A DNA stretch of 64,000 bases from Butyricimonas paravirosa (GTDB taxonomy: Bacteria; Bacteroidota; Bacteroidia; Bacteroidales; Marinifilaceae). The notes beneath the pieces were generated by a model. That model was not told the origin of the DNA. It made no database searches and saw only the letters and a list, made by a program, of their open reading frames with translations. The DNA is taken from NCBI RefSeq assembly GCF_032878955.1, contig NZ_CP043839.1:4216001-4280000 (forward strand), in the 5' to 3' direction. Position 1 is the first letter of the stretch; the number at the start of each line of letters is the position of its first letter. Shown one piece after another: positions 42,211-51,821 of this stretch. The position numbers were made by a program, and so were the translations under genes.

Positions 42211-43227
42211 TTATCCCTCGGTTTCGTCCTCGTAGTCTTCTTCCACACTGATACAGTTGAACGAGTAGATCGTTTTGTGAAGATACCGTTCGCCCGGGTT
42301 CAAACGGGTGGAAGGAAAACAAGGATGGTGGGGACTGTCCGGGAGCATTTGTGTCTCTAGGGCAATTCCCGAATAGGGACCGTAATGCTTTCCGCCTTTC
42401 CCGTTGGCCACGTCGATGTATTTACCCGTGTAAACCTGCAAGCCGGGGTAATCCGACAGGATGGTGACCGTGATCCCGTTTTTCGGGTGGGACAACTCGG
42501 CCATGAGTTGGGGTTCTATCGGATCTCCGAACGTGTAGCAATCATCCAACCCGTCTTCCTGCAAGGCGAGGAAAAGCGGTTTGTTGAAATTGAAAGCGTG
42601 TTTTTTGTCTGTCGAGAGGACAGTTCCCGTTGGGATTAAATCAGGAGTTGTTTCCAGATAGTGGGAGGTATAAAGCCGTAGTTCGTGATTCCCGATATTC
42701 TCGTCGGTCGGCCTTAGATTGAAATAGGGGTGTTGCGTGAGATTCACGTGTGTCGGTTGATCGCAACTAGCCTCGTAAATCACCCGGAACACGTTGTTTT
42801 CAATGGAATAACGAACCGTGACGTCCAGTGTACCGGGGAAACCGTTCTCCCCGTCCGGGCTAGTGTAGTGCAGAATGAGATGTTCGTTGTCCGGTTGCTC
42901 CGCGTCCCAAAGACGTTGATCGAATCCGGGTGTTCCCCCGTGGAGGGTATTTTCTTTTTCATTCTTGTTCAACACGTGAGTCTTGTTGTCAATCGTGATC
43001 TCCCCGCCTTTGATGCGGTTACCATAGCGTCCGATGAGCGCCCCGAAATAAGGGTAATTTTTCCGGTACTCCGGGTCAATATATTGTTCAAGGGTATCAA
43101 ATCCTAAAACCACGTCTACAAGTTTCCACCTGCAATCGCGTACAAATATGTTTTTTATAATCCCGCCGAGATTACATACGTGAATTTCAAGGCATTCATT
43201 CTTGAGAATATATTCTTTCAATTCCAT
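42211..43227 (-). CDS. galM: Galactose mutarotase (aldose 1-epimerase)
   Basis: 338 residues from the ATG at 43227 (longer options 43251 and 43263). It interconverts alpha and beta anomers of galactose or glucose. Motifs: LGFDTLEQYI, GRYGNRIKGGEI, ENTLHGGTPGFDQRLWDAE, VNLTQHPYFNLRP (catalytic His), DDCYTFGDP and GIALETQMLPDSPHHPCFPS with the catalytic Glu. It is divergent from galactokinase across 148 bases and belongs to the galactose-use module with the symporter. Confidence 0.92.
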   Translation of the reverse strand: MELKEYILKNECLEIHVCNLGGIIKNIFVRDCRWKLVDVVLGFDTLEQYIDPEYRKNYPYFGALIGRYGNRIKGGEITIDNKTHVLNKNEKENTLHGGTPGFDQRLWDAEQPDNEHLILHYTSPDGENGFPGTLDVTVRYSIENNVFRVIYEASCDQPTHVNLTQHPYFNLRPTDENIGNHELRLYTSHYLETTPDLIPTGTVLSTDKKHAFNFNKPLFLALQEDGLDDCYTFGDPIEPQLMAELSHPKNGITVTILSDYPGLQVYTGKYIDVANGKGGKHYGPYSGIALETQMLPDSPHHPCFPSTRLNPGERYLHKTIYSFNCISVEEDYEDETEG

Positions 43228-43375
43228 GATCCATGATTTTAATCGACTCATAAAAATAAGCAATAGAATGTAATTTTCATTCGTGTTGAATATAAAATTT
43301 TAAAGAAAATACTTTAACTTTGTAGACATATGGCGTTAGACCCCATTTTAAATTCTAAATTTTAAATTAATTAAA

Positions 43376-44530
43376 ATGGATACAGGCGTGTTGGAAAAAA
43401 GATTTGAGGAAATTTACGGGGCAAAGGTTGAACATCTGTACTTTGCTCCCGGACGGGTAAATCTAATCGGGGAACATATTGATTATAACGGGGGACGGGT
43501 ATTCCCGTGTGCGTTAAGTTTCGGGACTTATCTGGCCGTGGCTCGTCGGGAGGATCGGAAGATTGCTTTCGCCAGTATGAACCAAACTTTTCAAGTGGAA
43601 TGTGATCAAAGTATTTTTGAGAATAAACCCAGTGAATGGGTGAAATATCCTTTGGGCGTGGTGAAGGAGTTCTCGGATCGGGGGCTTGACCCGTGGGGTT
43701 TTAACATTCTGTATTTCGGGGATATTCCGAATGGGGCCGGGTTATCCTCGTCAGCTTCGATAGAGGTCGTGACGGCGTTTATGCTGAACGATCAGTTGAA
43801 TGCCGGGCTGGACGTGGTGGAGTTGGTGAAAATGTCACAACGGGCAGAGAATGTTTTCGTGGGTATGAATTGCGGGATTATGGATCAGTTTGCCGTGGGT
43901 ATGGGAAAGAAGGGACACGCTATTGCGCTGGATTGCGGTACTTTGGATTATGATTTGATCCCGCTAAACCTCAATGGGTATAAATTGGTAATCACCAATT
44001 CAAATAAGAACCATGATCTGGTTACTTCCGAGTATAACGTGCGGCGGAGCCAGTGTGAACAGGCTTTGGCCGATATAAATCAAGGACTGAACTTGAAACA
44101 TCTGTGTGATTTGAGCGAGGAAGAATTGGAGTGGGTGCGGCATCTGATTTCTGATGAAACCGTTTATCGCCGGGCTCGTCATGCCGTCTCGGAGAACGCT
44201 AGGGTAAACGAGGCCATTGACGTGTTGCAAAAGGGGGATTTGGTTCGTTTCGGGGAATTGATGAACGCGTCGCATCGGTCATTGAAGGAAGATTACGAGG
44301 TTACCGGTGTCGAGATGGATACGCTGGCGGAGGAAGGGCAGAAGTTGCCGGGTGTGCTGGGGTCCCGGATCACGGGGGGCGGTTTCGGTGGTTGCACCGT
44401 GAGTCTTGTGAATGAGGATAACGTGCAGGGATTTATCGAGAAATTAGCTTCCGTGTATCATGATAAAATTGGATTGAATGCAGAGTTTTACGTGGCGGAC
44501 ATTGGTGATGGGGTGAGGAAAATCTACTAA
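43376..44530 (+). CDS. galK: Galactokinase
   Basis: 384 residues, standard length. It phosphorylates alpha-D-galactose at C1 with ATP. The galactokinase signature PGRVNLIGEHIDYNGG is at 25-40. The ATP loop is NGAGLSSSASIEV at about 122-134, and GSRITGGGFGGCTV near the C-terminus completes the GHMP pattern. TAACTTTG at 43315-43322 fits the -7 promoter element, but no well-spaced TTTG precedes it. The gene is followed after 24 bases by a sugar symporter; the mutarotase is divergent. Confidence 0.95.
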   Translation: MDTGVLEKRFEEIYGAKVEHLYFAPGRVNLIGEHIDYNGGRVFPCALSFGTYLAVARREDRKIAFASMNQTFQVECDQSIFENKPSEWVKYPLGVVKEFSDRGLDPWGFNILYFGDIPNGAGLSSSASIEVVTAFMLNDQLNAGLDVVELVKMSQRAENVFVGMNCGIMDQFAVGMGKKGHAIALDCGTLDYDLIPLNLNGYKLVITNSNKNHDLVTSEYNVRRSQCEQALADINQGLNLKHLCDLSEEELEWVRHLISDETVYRRARHAVSENARVNEAIDVLQKGDLVRFGELMNASHRSLKEDYEVTGVEMDTLAEEGQKLPGVLGSRITGGGFGGCTVSLVNEDNVQGFIEKLASVYHDKIGLNAEFYVADIGDGVRKIY

Positions 44531-44554
44531 GTATAAACCATAACAATTGGAAAA

Positions 44555-46180
44555 ATGTTGAACACGAGTTTTGAGTTCTGGGATTATTTCATTTTCGGGG
44601 CGTATGCCTTAATGATTATCGCCGTGGGATTGTGGGTGTCAAGAGGTAAGAAAGGCGTGCAAAAGACAACGGAGGATTATTTCCTTGCGAGCAAATCGTT
44701 ACCATGGTGGGCTATCGGGGCCTCGTTGATTGCGGCGAATATCTCTGCCGAACAATTTATCGGGATGTCCGGATCGGGGTTCGCTGTGGGACTGGCCATT
44801 GCCTCGTATGAGTTTATGGCAGCCTTGACCTTAATCATTGTGGGTAAATTCTTTTTACCTATATTTATCAAACAGGGGCTTTACACGATCCCCGAATTCG
44901 TGGAAAAACGTTTTTCGACAAACCTGAAGACTATTCTTGCCGTTTTCTGGATCGCCTTGTTTATTTTTGTGAACCTGACTTCAGTGCTTTTCCTGGGGGC
45001 AAAAGCTATTGATACGATTATTGGTACGGGTAACGGGGAGTTGTTCATTCCTGCCATTGTCGGGCTGGCCTTTGTTGCCGCGGCATATTCCATTTACGGG
45101 GGATTGTCGGCAGTGGCTTGGACGGATGTGATTCAGGTGGCTTTGTTGATCGTCGGGGGCGTTATAACCACGCTTATCGCTTTGGATAACGTGTTGCCCG
45201 GTGGCGGTGTCGTGGAGGGATTTAACCACGTCGTGGACACGGCGGGCGATAAGTTCCATATGATTATCTCGAAGGATAACCCGGAGTTTAAAAACCTGCC
45301 GGGTATTGCCGTGCTTATCGGTGGTTTATGGGTGGCAAACCTCTATTATTGGGGGTTCAATCAATACATCATCCAGCGGACGTTGGCGGCCAAGTCATTG
45401 AAAGAGGCTCAACGAGGTATTGCTTTTGCGGCGTTTCTGAAATTGATCGTGCCTTTGATTGTGGTTATTCCGGGAATCGTGGCTTTCGTGATGTACACCG
45501 AGTCTAAAGACCCGTCCGTGACGGCAATGTTCGAGATGACGGGAGGAAATGATAAAGCCTATCCGTGGCTGATCGGGACGTTTGTACCCACGGGTTTGAA
45601 GGGTTTGGTGCTGGCGGCATTGGCAGCGGCTATTGTTTCTTCGTTGGCCTCCATGCTGAATTCGACTTCTACCATATTTACGATGGATATTTATAAACCT
45701 TACATGGATCGGGAGGCCTCGCACAAAAAATTAGTGAGTGTGGGACGGATCACGGCAGCCGTGGCGTTGGTGATTGCGGGTTTGATTGCTCCTATGATGG
45801 CTAATTTCGATCAGATGTTCGTGTATATTCAAGAGTACACGGGGTTAGTGAGCCCCGGTATACTGGCCGTCTTCCTGATGGGATTGTTCTGGAAGAAGAC
45901 TACGAACCGGGGGGCTATAATCGGAGTGCTGATCTCTATTCCCGTGGCGTTGTTGTTGAAGTTCCTGCCCATCGAAATGCCGTTCCTCGATCAGATGATG
46001 TACACGTTCTTGTTGACGATGGTAACAATCGGTATGGTTAGTTTGGCTACCTGCAAGACGGATGACGACCCGAAAGGCTTGGTGTTGACCTCTGAAATGT
46101 TCAAGACCGATAAGGTATTTAATATTTGTGCTTACGTGATTTGTATTTTGTTAGCCGTGATTTATACGGCTTGTTGGTGA
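44555..46180 (+). CDS. SGLT-type sodium/sugar symporter
   Basis: 541 residues with about 14 transmembrane helices. SSS-family features: GLWVSRGKKGVQKTTEDYFLASKSLPWWAIGASLIAANISAEQFIGMSGSG and GLSAVAWTDVIQV, followed by WYNQYIIQR-like WGFNQYIIQRTL. It resembles vSGLT of Vibrio. Given the adjacent galK and divergent galM it probably imports galactose or glucose with sodium. The sugar specificity is inferred from context. Confidence 0.9.
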   Translation: MLNTSFEFWDYFIFGAYALMIIAVGLWVSRGKKGVQKTTEDYFLASKSLPWWAIGASLIAANISAEQFIGMSGSGFAVGLAIASYEFMAALTLIIVGKFFLPIFIKQGLYTIPEFVEKRFSTNLKTILAVFWIALFIFVNLTSVLFLGAKAIDTIIGTGNGELFIPAIVGLAFVAAAYSIYGGLSAVAWTDVIQVALLIVGGVITTLIALDNVLPGGGVVEGFNHVVDTAGDKFHMIISKDNPEFKNLPGIAVLIGGLWVANLYYWGFNQYIIQRTLAAKSLKEAQRGIAFAAFLKLIVPLIVVIPGIVAFVMYTESKDPSVTAMFEMTGGNDKAYPWLIGTFVPTGLKGLVLAALAAAIVSSLASMLNSTSTIFTMDIYKPYMDREASHKKLVSVGRITAAVALVIAGLIAPMMANFDQMFVYIQEYTGLVSPGILAVFLMGLFWKKTTNRGAIIGVLISIPVALLLKFLPIEMPFLDQMMYTFLLTMVTIGMVSLATCKTDDDPKGLVLTSEMFKTDKVFNICAYVICILLAVIYTACW

Positions 46181-46208
46181 TTTAGGAAGAGAACGAAAAG
46201 ATGTTTTG

Positions 46209-46240
46209 GGGGGTAAAGGGTGTGATAAGCCTTTACCCCC
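46209..46240 (+). terminator. Terminator-like hairpin after the symporter gene
   Basis: GGGGGTAAAGG (46209-46219) pairs perfectly with CCTTTACCCCC (46230-46240), leaving a 10-base loop. The T-rich tail GATTTATTTT follows. Confidence 0.7.
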
Positions 46241-46492
46241 GATTTATTTTCCTCGCACGGTCGGTACACGTTCGCTCACGAGCGAGGGAGTAGCGGAGGA
46301 ATACCGAGAGTGTACCGAAGTTGATCCCCGTTTTCTGCCTTATCTCATCCTGTCTTGTCGGGGATGTGGTTTACTATAAGCAGGTAAGTTTGGTAAACTA
46401 ATTTTGGGAAGCGACCTCGTCTCCTCTGGTATGTTCTTCAGCATGTTTTGCCCTTTAAAGGCAAGATATTGTCATTAAAATTGTTAAGGGAG

Positions 46493-46523
46493 TTGTATTG
46501 AAAGAAAGAAAATATTAACTTTG
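46493..46523 (+). promoter_or_regulatory. Promoter upstream of the ECF sigma gene
   Basis: GTTG at 46493-46496 and TAACTTTG at 46516-46523 are separated by 19 bases, close to the Bacteroidota consensus. The likely start site lies about 40 bases before the sigma gene's TTG. Confidence 0.6.
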
Positions 46524-46567
46524 AGTTCATGTAAAGTAAGTGTTTCTTGTAATTAGTACTTATTGTT

Positions 46568-47127
46568 TTGACGAAATCAGAGGATGTTCTAATAAAAAAG
46601 TTCCGGGCTGGAAATGGTGTGATTTTCAAGGAGATTTTTGATCGATATTATCTCCCCGTGAAGTCGTACGGTTTCCAGTATATTGAGGATGATGAGATTG
46701 TTGAAGATTTCGTGCAAGATGCTTTCCTGAAGGTGTGGGAGAAACGGGCGGACTTTTATTTTGTTGCGGCAATTAAAAGTTTCCTGTATATGAGTGTCAG
46801 AAATGCTTGTTTGGATTACCTGCGTCACCAAAAGTGCAACGTCGCAATGAGCCGGAATTAATCCTGTGGCTCACGGAAGAGGGGGAGGAAGAATTTATTC
46901 TTGAAGAGGAGGTCCATGCGATGGTGTACGATGCGATAAAGGATTTGTCGGAGCGATCCCGTCGGGTCGTGATTCTGACGATGGAGGGCCTTTCCAATCC
47001 TGAAATTGCGAAAGAGTTAGGAGTTTCCGTGAACACGGTGAAGACGATTAAATTGCGTGCTTACAGGGTGTTACGGGAACGGTTGAAGGGTATTCAGTGG
47101 TTGTTATTACTTCTTTTGGGCGTTTAA
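46568..47127 (+). pseudogene. RpoE-type ECF sigma factor split by a -1 frameshift
   Basis: The sigma-70 region 2 part (46568-46861 frame; FDRYYLPVKSYGFQYIEDDEIVEDFVQDAFLKVWEK, then SVRNACLDYLRHQK) and the region 4 part (LSERSRRVVILTMEGLSNPEIAKELGVSVNTVKTIKLRAYRVLRERL, ending 47127) lie in different frames. Reading base 46834 twice (CAC CAA AAG, then GTG CAA CGT) restores a continuous HQKVQRRNEPELIL. The frame-0 product stops at 46861. It begins with a TTG. ECF sigma factors drive the SusCD operon behind FecR. It may be a disabled gene, a sequencing error or a -1 slip on the A AAG; I cannot tell. Confidence 0.75.
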
Positions 47128-47196
47128 AGAATTTTTTTTTACAAAGGGTGTCACCCTGTGGGGAGGTGTTCACGTTTTAGGGGAAATTTTTGAAAA

Positions 47197-48354
47197 ATGG
47201 AGAAAATTGATCCTAGGATAGAGCTTGTTATTTATCGTTTTTTACGTGGGGAACTCTCTGCGTCTGAACGGGAAATGCTCGAATCCTGGTTACGTGAAGG
47301 AAGGCATAGGGAATTGTTCGAGAAAATTTGCAACAAGGAGAATATGCTGGAAAAGTCGTTCTATTTTGATCGACTGGATAAAGGAAGGGAGAAAACGTGG
47401 CTCCGTTTGGAACGGGCTACCGGGTTGCGTCGTCGTCTTGTGATGCGTCGCTGGGCGGTGGCAGCTTCATTGATGGTTCCTCTTTTGATCGGGATAATGT
47501 ACTTGAATATGCGGCAGGTAGAACCGGGAGTGCCGGAGCTACGGCAAGAGCGAATTGTTCCGGGAGTATCAACGGCACAGCTTTATTTACCTGATGGCAA
47601 AGTGGTCGATTTGGGTAAAGACAGTATTTGTGACTTACAGTTGTTTGAAGGTGGCCGGTTCGTGAATGAACGAGGGACGTTGACCTACAAAAGTGATAGT
47701 GCGGAAATAAGTGCGGCCCAATACAGCGAAATCCGGATTCCGAGGGGGGGAGAGTATAAAGTCGTGCTGCCCGACGGAACGGTGGTATGGTTAAATGCGG
47801 AATCGTCTCTTCGTTTCCCGACCGTGTTTACAGGGAAGGAACGGAAAGTGTACGCGAAGGGGGAGCTTTATTTTGACGTGAAACATGATGAGGCGAAACC
47901 TTTTATCGTGGAGGTGGAGAAAGACTACACGGTTCGGGTACTCGGAACTGAATTTAATATTCGTGCGTATGGCGGGTCTTCCCGGGCGACAACTCTGGTG
48001 AAAGGACGTGTACAGGTGAAGGGGGCGGATAACACTGTGCTGTTGAAACCGGGTCAACAAGCTTTTGAGGCTCCGGGTACAAACGATCTTGAAGTACTTG
48101 ACGTGGATGTGGCTCCTTACGTGGCATGGCATGAGGGAAAATTCCATTTTGTTCATGTTTCCTTGAAAGATATAATGGAGGAACTATCTCGCTGGTATGA
48201 CGTGCAGGTTATTTTTGAGAATCCGGCGGTGATGAACGAGTGTTTCACGATCGAGATGCAACGATTTGATGATTTTAATAAAGTATTGAGATTAATAGAA
48301 CGAACTGGCATGGTGACTATCTCCGTGGATGGCCATACGGTGACTGTAAAATAG
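47197..48354 (+). CDS. FecR-family anti-sigma factor
   Basis: 385 residues. One transmembrane helix at about 87-105 (WAVAASLMVPLLIGIMYL) separates a cytosolic N-terminal part from a periplasmic FecR domain: RIPRGGEYKVVLPDGTVVWLNAESSLRFP, FDVKHDEAKPFIVEV, VRVLGTEFNIRAYG. The C-terminal HEGKFHFVHVSLKDIMEELSRWYDVQVIFEN matches DUF4974. It senses a signal from the SusC protein and controls the ECF sigma factor. The upstream sigma gene is frameshifted; the SusC gene follows after a hairpin leader. Confidence 0.93.
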   Translation: MEKIDPRIELVIYRFLRGELSASEREMLESWLREGRHRELFEKICNKENMLEKSFYFDRLDKGREKTWLRLERATGLRRRLVMRRWAVAASLMVPLLIGIMYLNMRQVEPGVPELRQERIVPGVSTAQLYLPDGKVVDLGKDSICDLQLFEGGRFVNERGTLTYKSDSAEISAAQYSEIRIPRGGEYKVVLPDGTVVWLNAESSLRFPTVFTGKERKVYAKGELYFDVKHDEAKPFIVEVEKDYTVRVLGTEFNIRAYGGSSRATTLVKGRVQVKGADNTVLLKPGQQAFEAPGTNDLEVLDVDVAPYVAWHEGKFHFVHVSLKDIMEELSRWYDVQVIFENPAVMNECFTIEMQRFDDFNKVLRLIERTGMVTISVDGHTVTVK

Positions 48355-48356
48355 AA

Positions 48357-48405
48357 AAACGGGAGATCTGGACCATCCCCCGTTTAAGTAAGGTGCCTGA
48401 GGCAC
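48357..48405 (+). promoter_or_regulatory. Leader hairpins before the SusC gene
   Basis: AAACGGG (48357-48363) with CCCGTTT (48379-48385), plus an inner GAT/ATC, forms a stem. GTGCC (48393-48397) pairs with GGCAC (48401-48405) around TGA. These sit in the FecR-SusC gap and might attenuate or stabilise the mRNA. Confidence 0.45.
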
Positions 48406-48432
48406 AATGTGAAATTTTAATGATACAAAGTT

Positions 48433-51400
48433 ATGAAAAAAATCAGAACGAGTGGGTTTTTTAGGCGAGCCCATGGGAATTTTTTGTTGATGATGAGGTT
48501 AACAATGTTGTCCCTACTGATGACGTTTGTCTCGTTCACGGCCACAGCGCTGGGTCAACGAACGACGATCAAACTGGACAACGTGGAATTACAAGTTGCT
48601 TTTAACGAAATTAAACAGAAAATGGGGTACACCTTCGTGTACAATGATCAAGTGGTGAAGAACGTGGGGAAGATTTCCGTGAATGTTACCTCTGATAACG
48701 TGACGCATATTCTGAAAAAATGTCTGGAAGGAACGTCTCTCGATTTTTATATCGAGGATAATATCGTGGTGATCGTGGCTAAGACGGAACAGTCTACTCG
48801 TGGTACGGATAAAAAAGCCGTGACCGTAAAAGGAAAAGTGGTTGACGAGGGAAAACATCCGCTACCGGGGGTAACGGTATTAATAAAAGGGACAACGTTA
48901 GGCGTAACGACGGGATTGGAAGGAGAGTTTTCAATTGTTGTTACTGATACAACTCACGCTGAACTTGTATTTTCTTTTATTGGGATGGTTTCTCAAACAA
49001 TTTCTTATAAAAATATTCCAAAAAGCGGAGAGTGGACCGTTGTATTGAAAGAAGAAGTACAGGGACTGGACGAGGTTGTCGTGACGGGTATTTATTCTCG
49101 TAAGAAAGAGAGTTTCACAGGATCGTCGACAACTTATACGGCGAAGGAATTAAAGACGATCGGTAACACGAACGTGTTGCAGAGTCTGAAGACGATGGAC
49201 CCTTCTTTTGCCATTATGGAGAACAATCAGTTTGGTTCTGACCCCAACCGTTTGCCGGATATTAACGTGCGTGGTAAAACGAGCGTGATTGGTTTGACAC
49301 AGGAGTACGAGACAGACCCGAATCAACCGTTGTTTATATTGGACGGTTTTGAGACGACGTTAGCTACAATTAGTGATTTGAGTATGGATCGGGTGGAGAG
49401 TATTACGGTACTGAAAGATGCCGCAGCCACGGCTATTTACGGTGCAAAGGCTGCCAACGGGGTTGTTGTGGTGGAAACAAAGGCTCCGGCAGCAGGGACG
49501 CTCAGGTTGAATTATAACGGAAATTTGAATTTCACGTTTGCAGATTTGTCTGATTATAATTTGATGAATTCTGCAGAGAAATTAGAGTTTGAACGTTTAG
49601 CTGGGTATTATGGAGATTTAGATGTTAATGGAGAGATCGTGTCGGAGGGATACCAGCAATTGTACTATCAGCGTTTGGCGGAAGTGAAACGAGGGGTTGA
49701 TACTTACTGGATGAGTGAACCTTTGCGGTTTGCAACTTCTCATAGTCATAATCTTTTTGCAGAGGGAGGGGATGACCGGATGCGTTACGGGATTGGTTTC
49801 AGTTATAATAAGACACAAGGTGTGATGAAAGGTTCTGATCGTGATGTGTTGAATGGTAACGTGAGGTTGATGTATCGTTATAAAACCGTGGCGTTCACGA
49901 ACTATTTGAATCTGGATTACACGATGTCTTCTCGTGAGAATGTGTCCTTTTCTGAGTTCTCCCGGGCGAACCCGTATCATCGGAAGTTGAACGAGTATGG
50001 AGAGCCGGATCAAGTTATGGAAACTTACACGGATTCTGACATTAATTCATCTTCATATCTGAAGACTCTGAACGTGTATAATCCGTTGTATGATATGATA
50101 TTGAATAGTTCAAACGAGAGTCGTTCTTTCGGATTCAGAAATAATTTCGAGATCGACTGGCGAGTATATGATGAGTTACGGGTAAAGGGACGTTTCAGTA
50201 TTAGTAAATCATCTGCAAAAGCGGAAGTGTTTAAATCTCCGAAAGCCTCTGATTTTGTCGGTGCCGAGTCTACGGAGAAAGGAACTTACACGGAAACGAA
50301 TGAAGAGAACTTGAGTTACGACGGTGATTTTAATGTGACTTACGGAAAGTTATTTAATGAGAAACACATGGTAAATGCCGTGGGTGGTATACGTTTAGCA
50401 TCTAATCAGGCCAAATCGAGTGGCTTTGTTTCAAGGGGATTTATTGATGATCGTTATTCTAATCCGTCTTTTTCTACGGGGTATCCTTCCGGGGGCAAAC
50501 CGAACTATTCCAACACGGAAAAACGGTCGGCTAGTTATTATCTAAATGCCGGTTATGCTTATGATAATCGCTATTTACTGGATGCGAATTTTCGTTCGGA
50601 CGGATCATCCGTTTTCGGGTTATCACAGCAATTTACGACTACTTGGGCCATTGGATTAGGTTGGAACGTGCATAACGAGGCTTTCTTTAAAGGACAGGAT
50701 TGGATTAACTATTTGAAGTTACGTTTTTCTATCGGTAATCCCGGAAACCAGAATTTCGATGCTTATATTTCAATGAACGTGTACGGGTATTCTACCGCTT
50801 ATCCTAATCCATTCGGATTAAGTGCTGTAATCTCTACTTGGGGAAACAATAATCTGGAGTGGCAGAAGACGATTGATCAGAACTACGGGATTGACATGGC
50901 TTTCTTGAAAAACAGGTTGAAGGTAACGGTAGATTATTTCATTAAAAATACCGACCCTCTATTAGTTTACGTGCAGATGCCTTCATCCACGGGATCGAGT
51001 ACAGCCCCGATGAATCTGGGTAAACAGGTGACGGAGGGAGTGACAGCCGTGTTGAATTACACGATATTACAGAAAGAGCATATGAATTGGAATTTTAACC
51101 TGAACGCCAGACATATCACGTCCGAATATAAAAATATCGGGAATTCTTTGGATAAATACAATCAAGATAACAGAAGTTCGAATCTGACAAGATATTACGA
51201 TGGCGGTAGTCCTTCTGATTTATGGGCGGTACGTTCCGCCGGTATTGATCCGGCAACCGGACGGGAAATTTTTATCAAGAAGGATGGAACGCAGACTTTT
51301 GTACATGATTATGCGGATGAAGTTGTTGTGGGAAATTCCGATCCTAAGGTAGAAGGTGTTATCGGGACTTCATTCTATTATAAAGGGTTCACGGCCTCAA

Positions 51401-51801
51401 TTAATTTACGGTATCGGTTAGGTGGCCAGATATTTTTATCCACGTTATATGATAAAGTAGAGAATATTTCTGATAATGCTTTGAAATATAATCAGGATAA
51501 ACGGGCCTTGTACGATCGTTGGCAAAAGCCGGGGGACGTGAGTAAGTTTAAAGCTATTTCATTGACCGAAACGACCCCGATGTCTTCTCGTTTTGTTGCG
51601 GATGAAAACACGTTGAGTGGTGAGTCTATTTCTTTGGGTTATGAGACTCAAGCAAAATGGCTAAGGTATATAGGAGCGTCTTCCATGACAATTCGAGGGT
51701 ACATGAATGATATATTCCGAATTTCCACGGTGAAAAATGAGCGGGGATTGGATTACCCGTTTGCCCGTACGGTGGCTTTTTCCCTTGGTGTGAGGTTTTA
51801 A
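48433..51801 (+). CDS. SusC/RagA-family TonB-dependent outer-membrane transporter
   Basis: 1122 residues. Signal peptide about 20-40. Residues about 42-115 form an STN domain (TTIKLDNVELQVAFNEIKQKMGYTFVYN), which talks to FecR. A CarboxypepD_reg-like domain follows (KAVTVKGKVVDEGKHPLPGVTVLIKGTTLGV), then a plug domain (GLDEVVVTGIYSRKKES, LFILDGFE, ESITVLKDAAATAIYGAKAANGVVVVETK), and a C-terminal 22-strand barrel ending in LGVRF. SusC pumps ligands captured by SusD, using TonB energy. The substrate is unknown. Confidence 0.95.
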   Translation: MKKIRTSGFFRRAHGNFLLMMRLTMLSLLMTFVSFTATALGQRTTIKLDNVELQVAFNEIKQKMGYTFVYNDQVVKNVGKISVNVTSDNVTHILKKCLEGTSLDFYIEDNIVVIVAKTEQSTRGTDKKAVTVKGKVVDEGKHPLPGVTVLIKGTTLGVTTGLEGEFSIVVTDTTHAELVFSFIGMVSQTISYKNIPKSGEWTVVLKEEVQGLDEVVVTGIYSRKKESFTGSSTTYTAKELKTIGNTNVLQSLKTMDPSFAIMENNQFGSDPNRLPDINVRGKTSVIGLTQEYETDPNQPLFILDGFETTLATISDLSMDRVESITVLKDAAATAIYGAKAANGVVVVETKAPAAGTLRLNYNGNLNFTFADLSDYNLMNSAEKLEFERLAGYYGDLDVNGEIVSEGYQQLYYQRLAEVKRGVDTYWMSEPLRFATSHSHNLFAEGGDDRMRYGIGFSYNKTQGVMKGSDRDVLNGNVRLMYRYKTVAFTNYLNLDYTMSSRENVSFSEFSRANPYHRKLNEYGEPDQVMETYTDSDINSSSYLKTLNVYNPLYDMILNSSNESRSFGFRNNFEIDWRVYDELRVKGRFSISKSSAKAEVFKSPKASDFVGAESTEKGTYTETNEENLSYDGDFNVTYGKLFNEKHMVNAVGGIRLASNQAKSSGFVSRGFIDDRYSNPSFSTGYPSGGKPNYSNTEKRSASYYLNAGYAYDNRYLLDANFRSDGSSVFGLSQQFTTTWAIGLGWNVHNEAFFKGQDWINYLKLRFSIGNPGNQNFDAYISMNVYGYSTAYPNPFGLSAVISTWGNNNLEWQKTIDQNYGIDMAFLKNRLKVTVDYFIKNTDPLLVYVQMPSSTGSSTAPMNLGKQVTEGVTAVLNYTILQKEHMNWNFNLNARHITSEYKNIGNSLDKYNQDNRSSNLTRYYDGGSPSDLWAVRSAGIDPATGREIFIKKDGTQTFVHDYADEVVVGNSDPKVEGVIGTSFYYKGFTASINLRYRLGGQIFLSTLYDKVENISDNALKYNQDKRALYDRWQKPGDVSKFKAISLTETTPMSSRFVADENTLSGESISLGYETQAKWLRYIGASSMTIRGYMNDIFRISTVKNERGLDYPFARTVAFSLGVRF

Positions 51802-51821
51802 TGACTTAAAGTAGATTGATT

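Larger units (their letters stand above)
46181..46567. other. Intergenic region with two hairpins and a promoter
   Basis: This ~390-base gap has no gene that I can support. It holds the terminator at 46209-46240, an inverted repeat with arms TCGGTACAC (46261-46269) and GTGTACCGA (46310-46318), and the promoter at 46493-46523. Confidence 0.6.

Noticed and set aside
48357..48405. Possible riboswitch in front of SusC
   Set aside because: Two short hairpins only; no conserved aptamer pattern was recognised.
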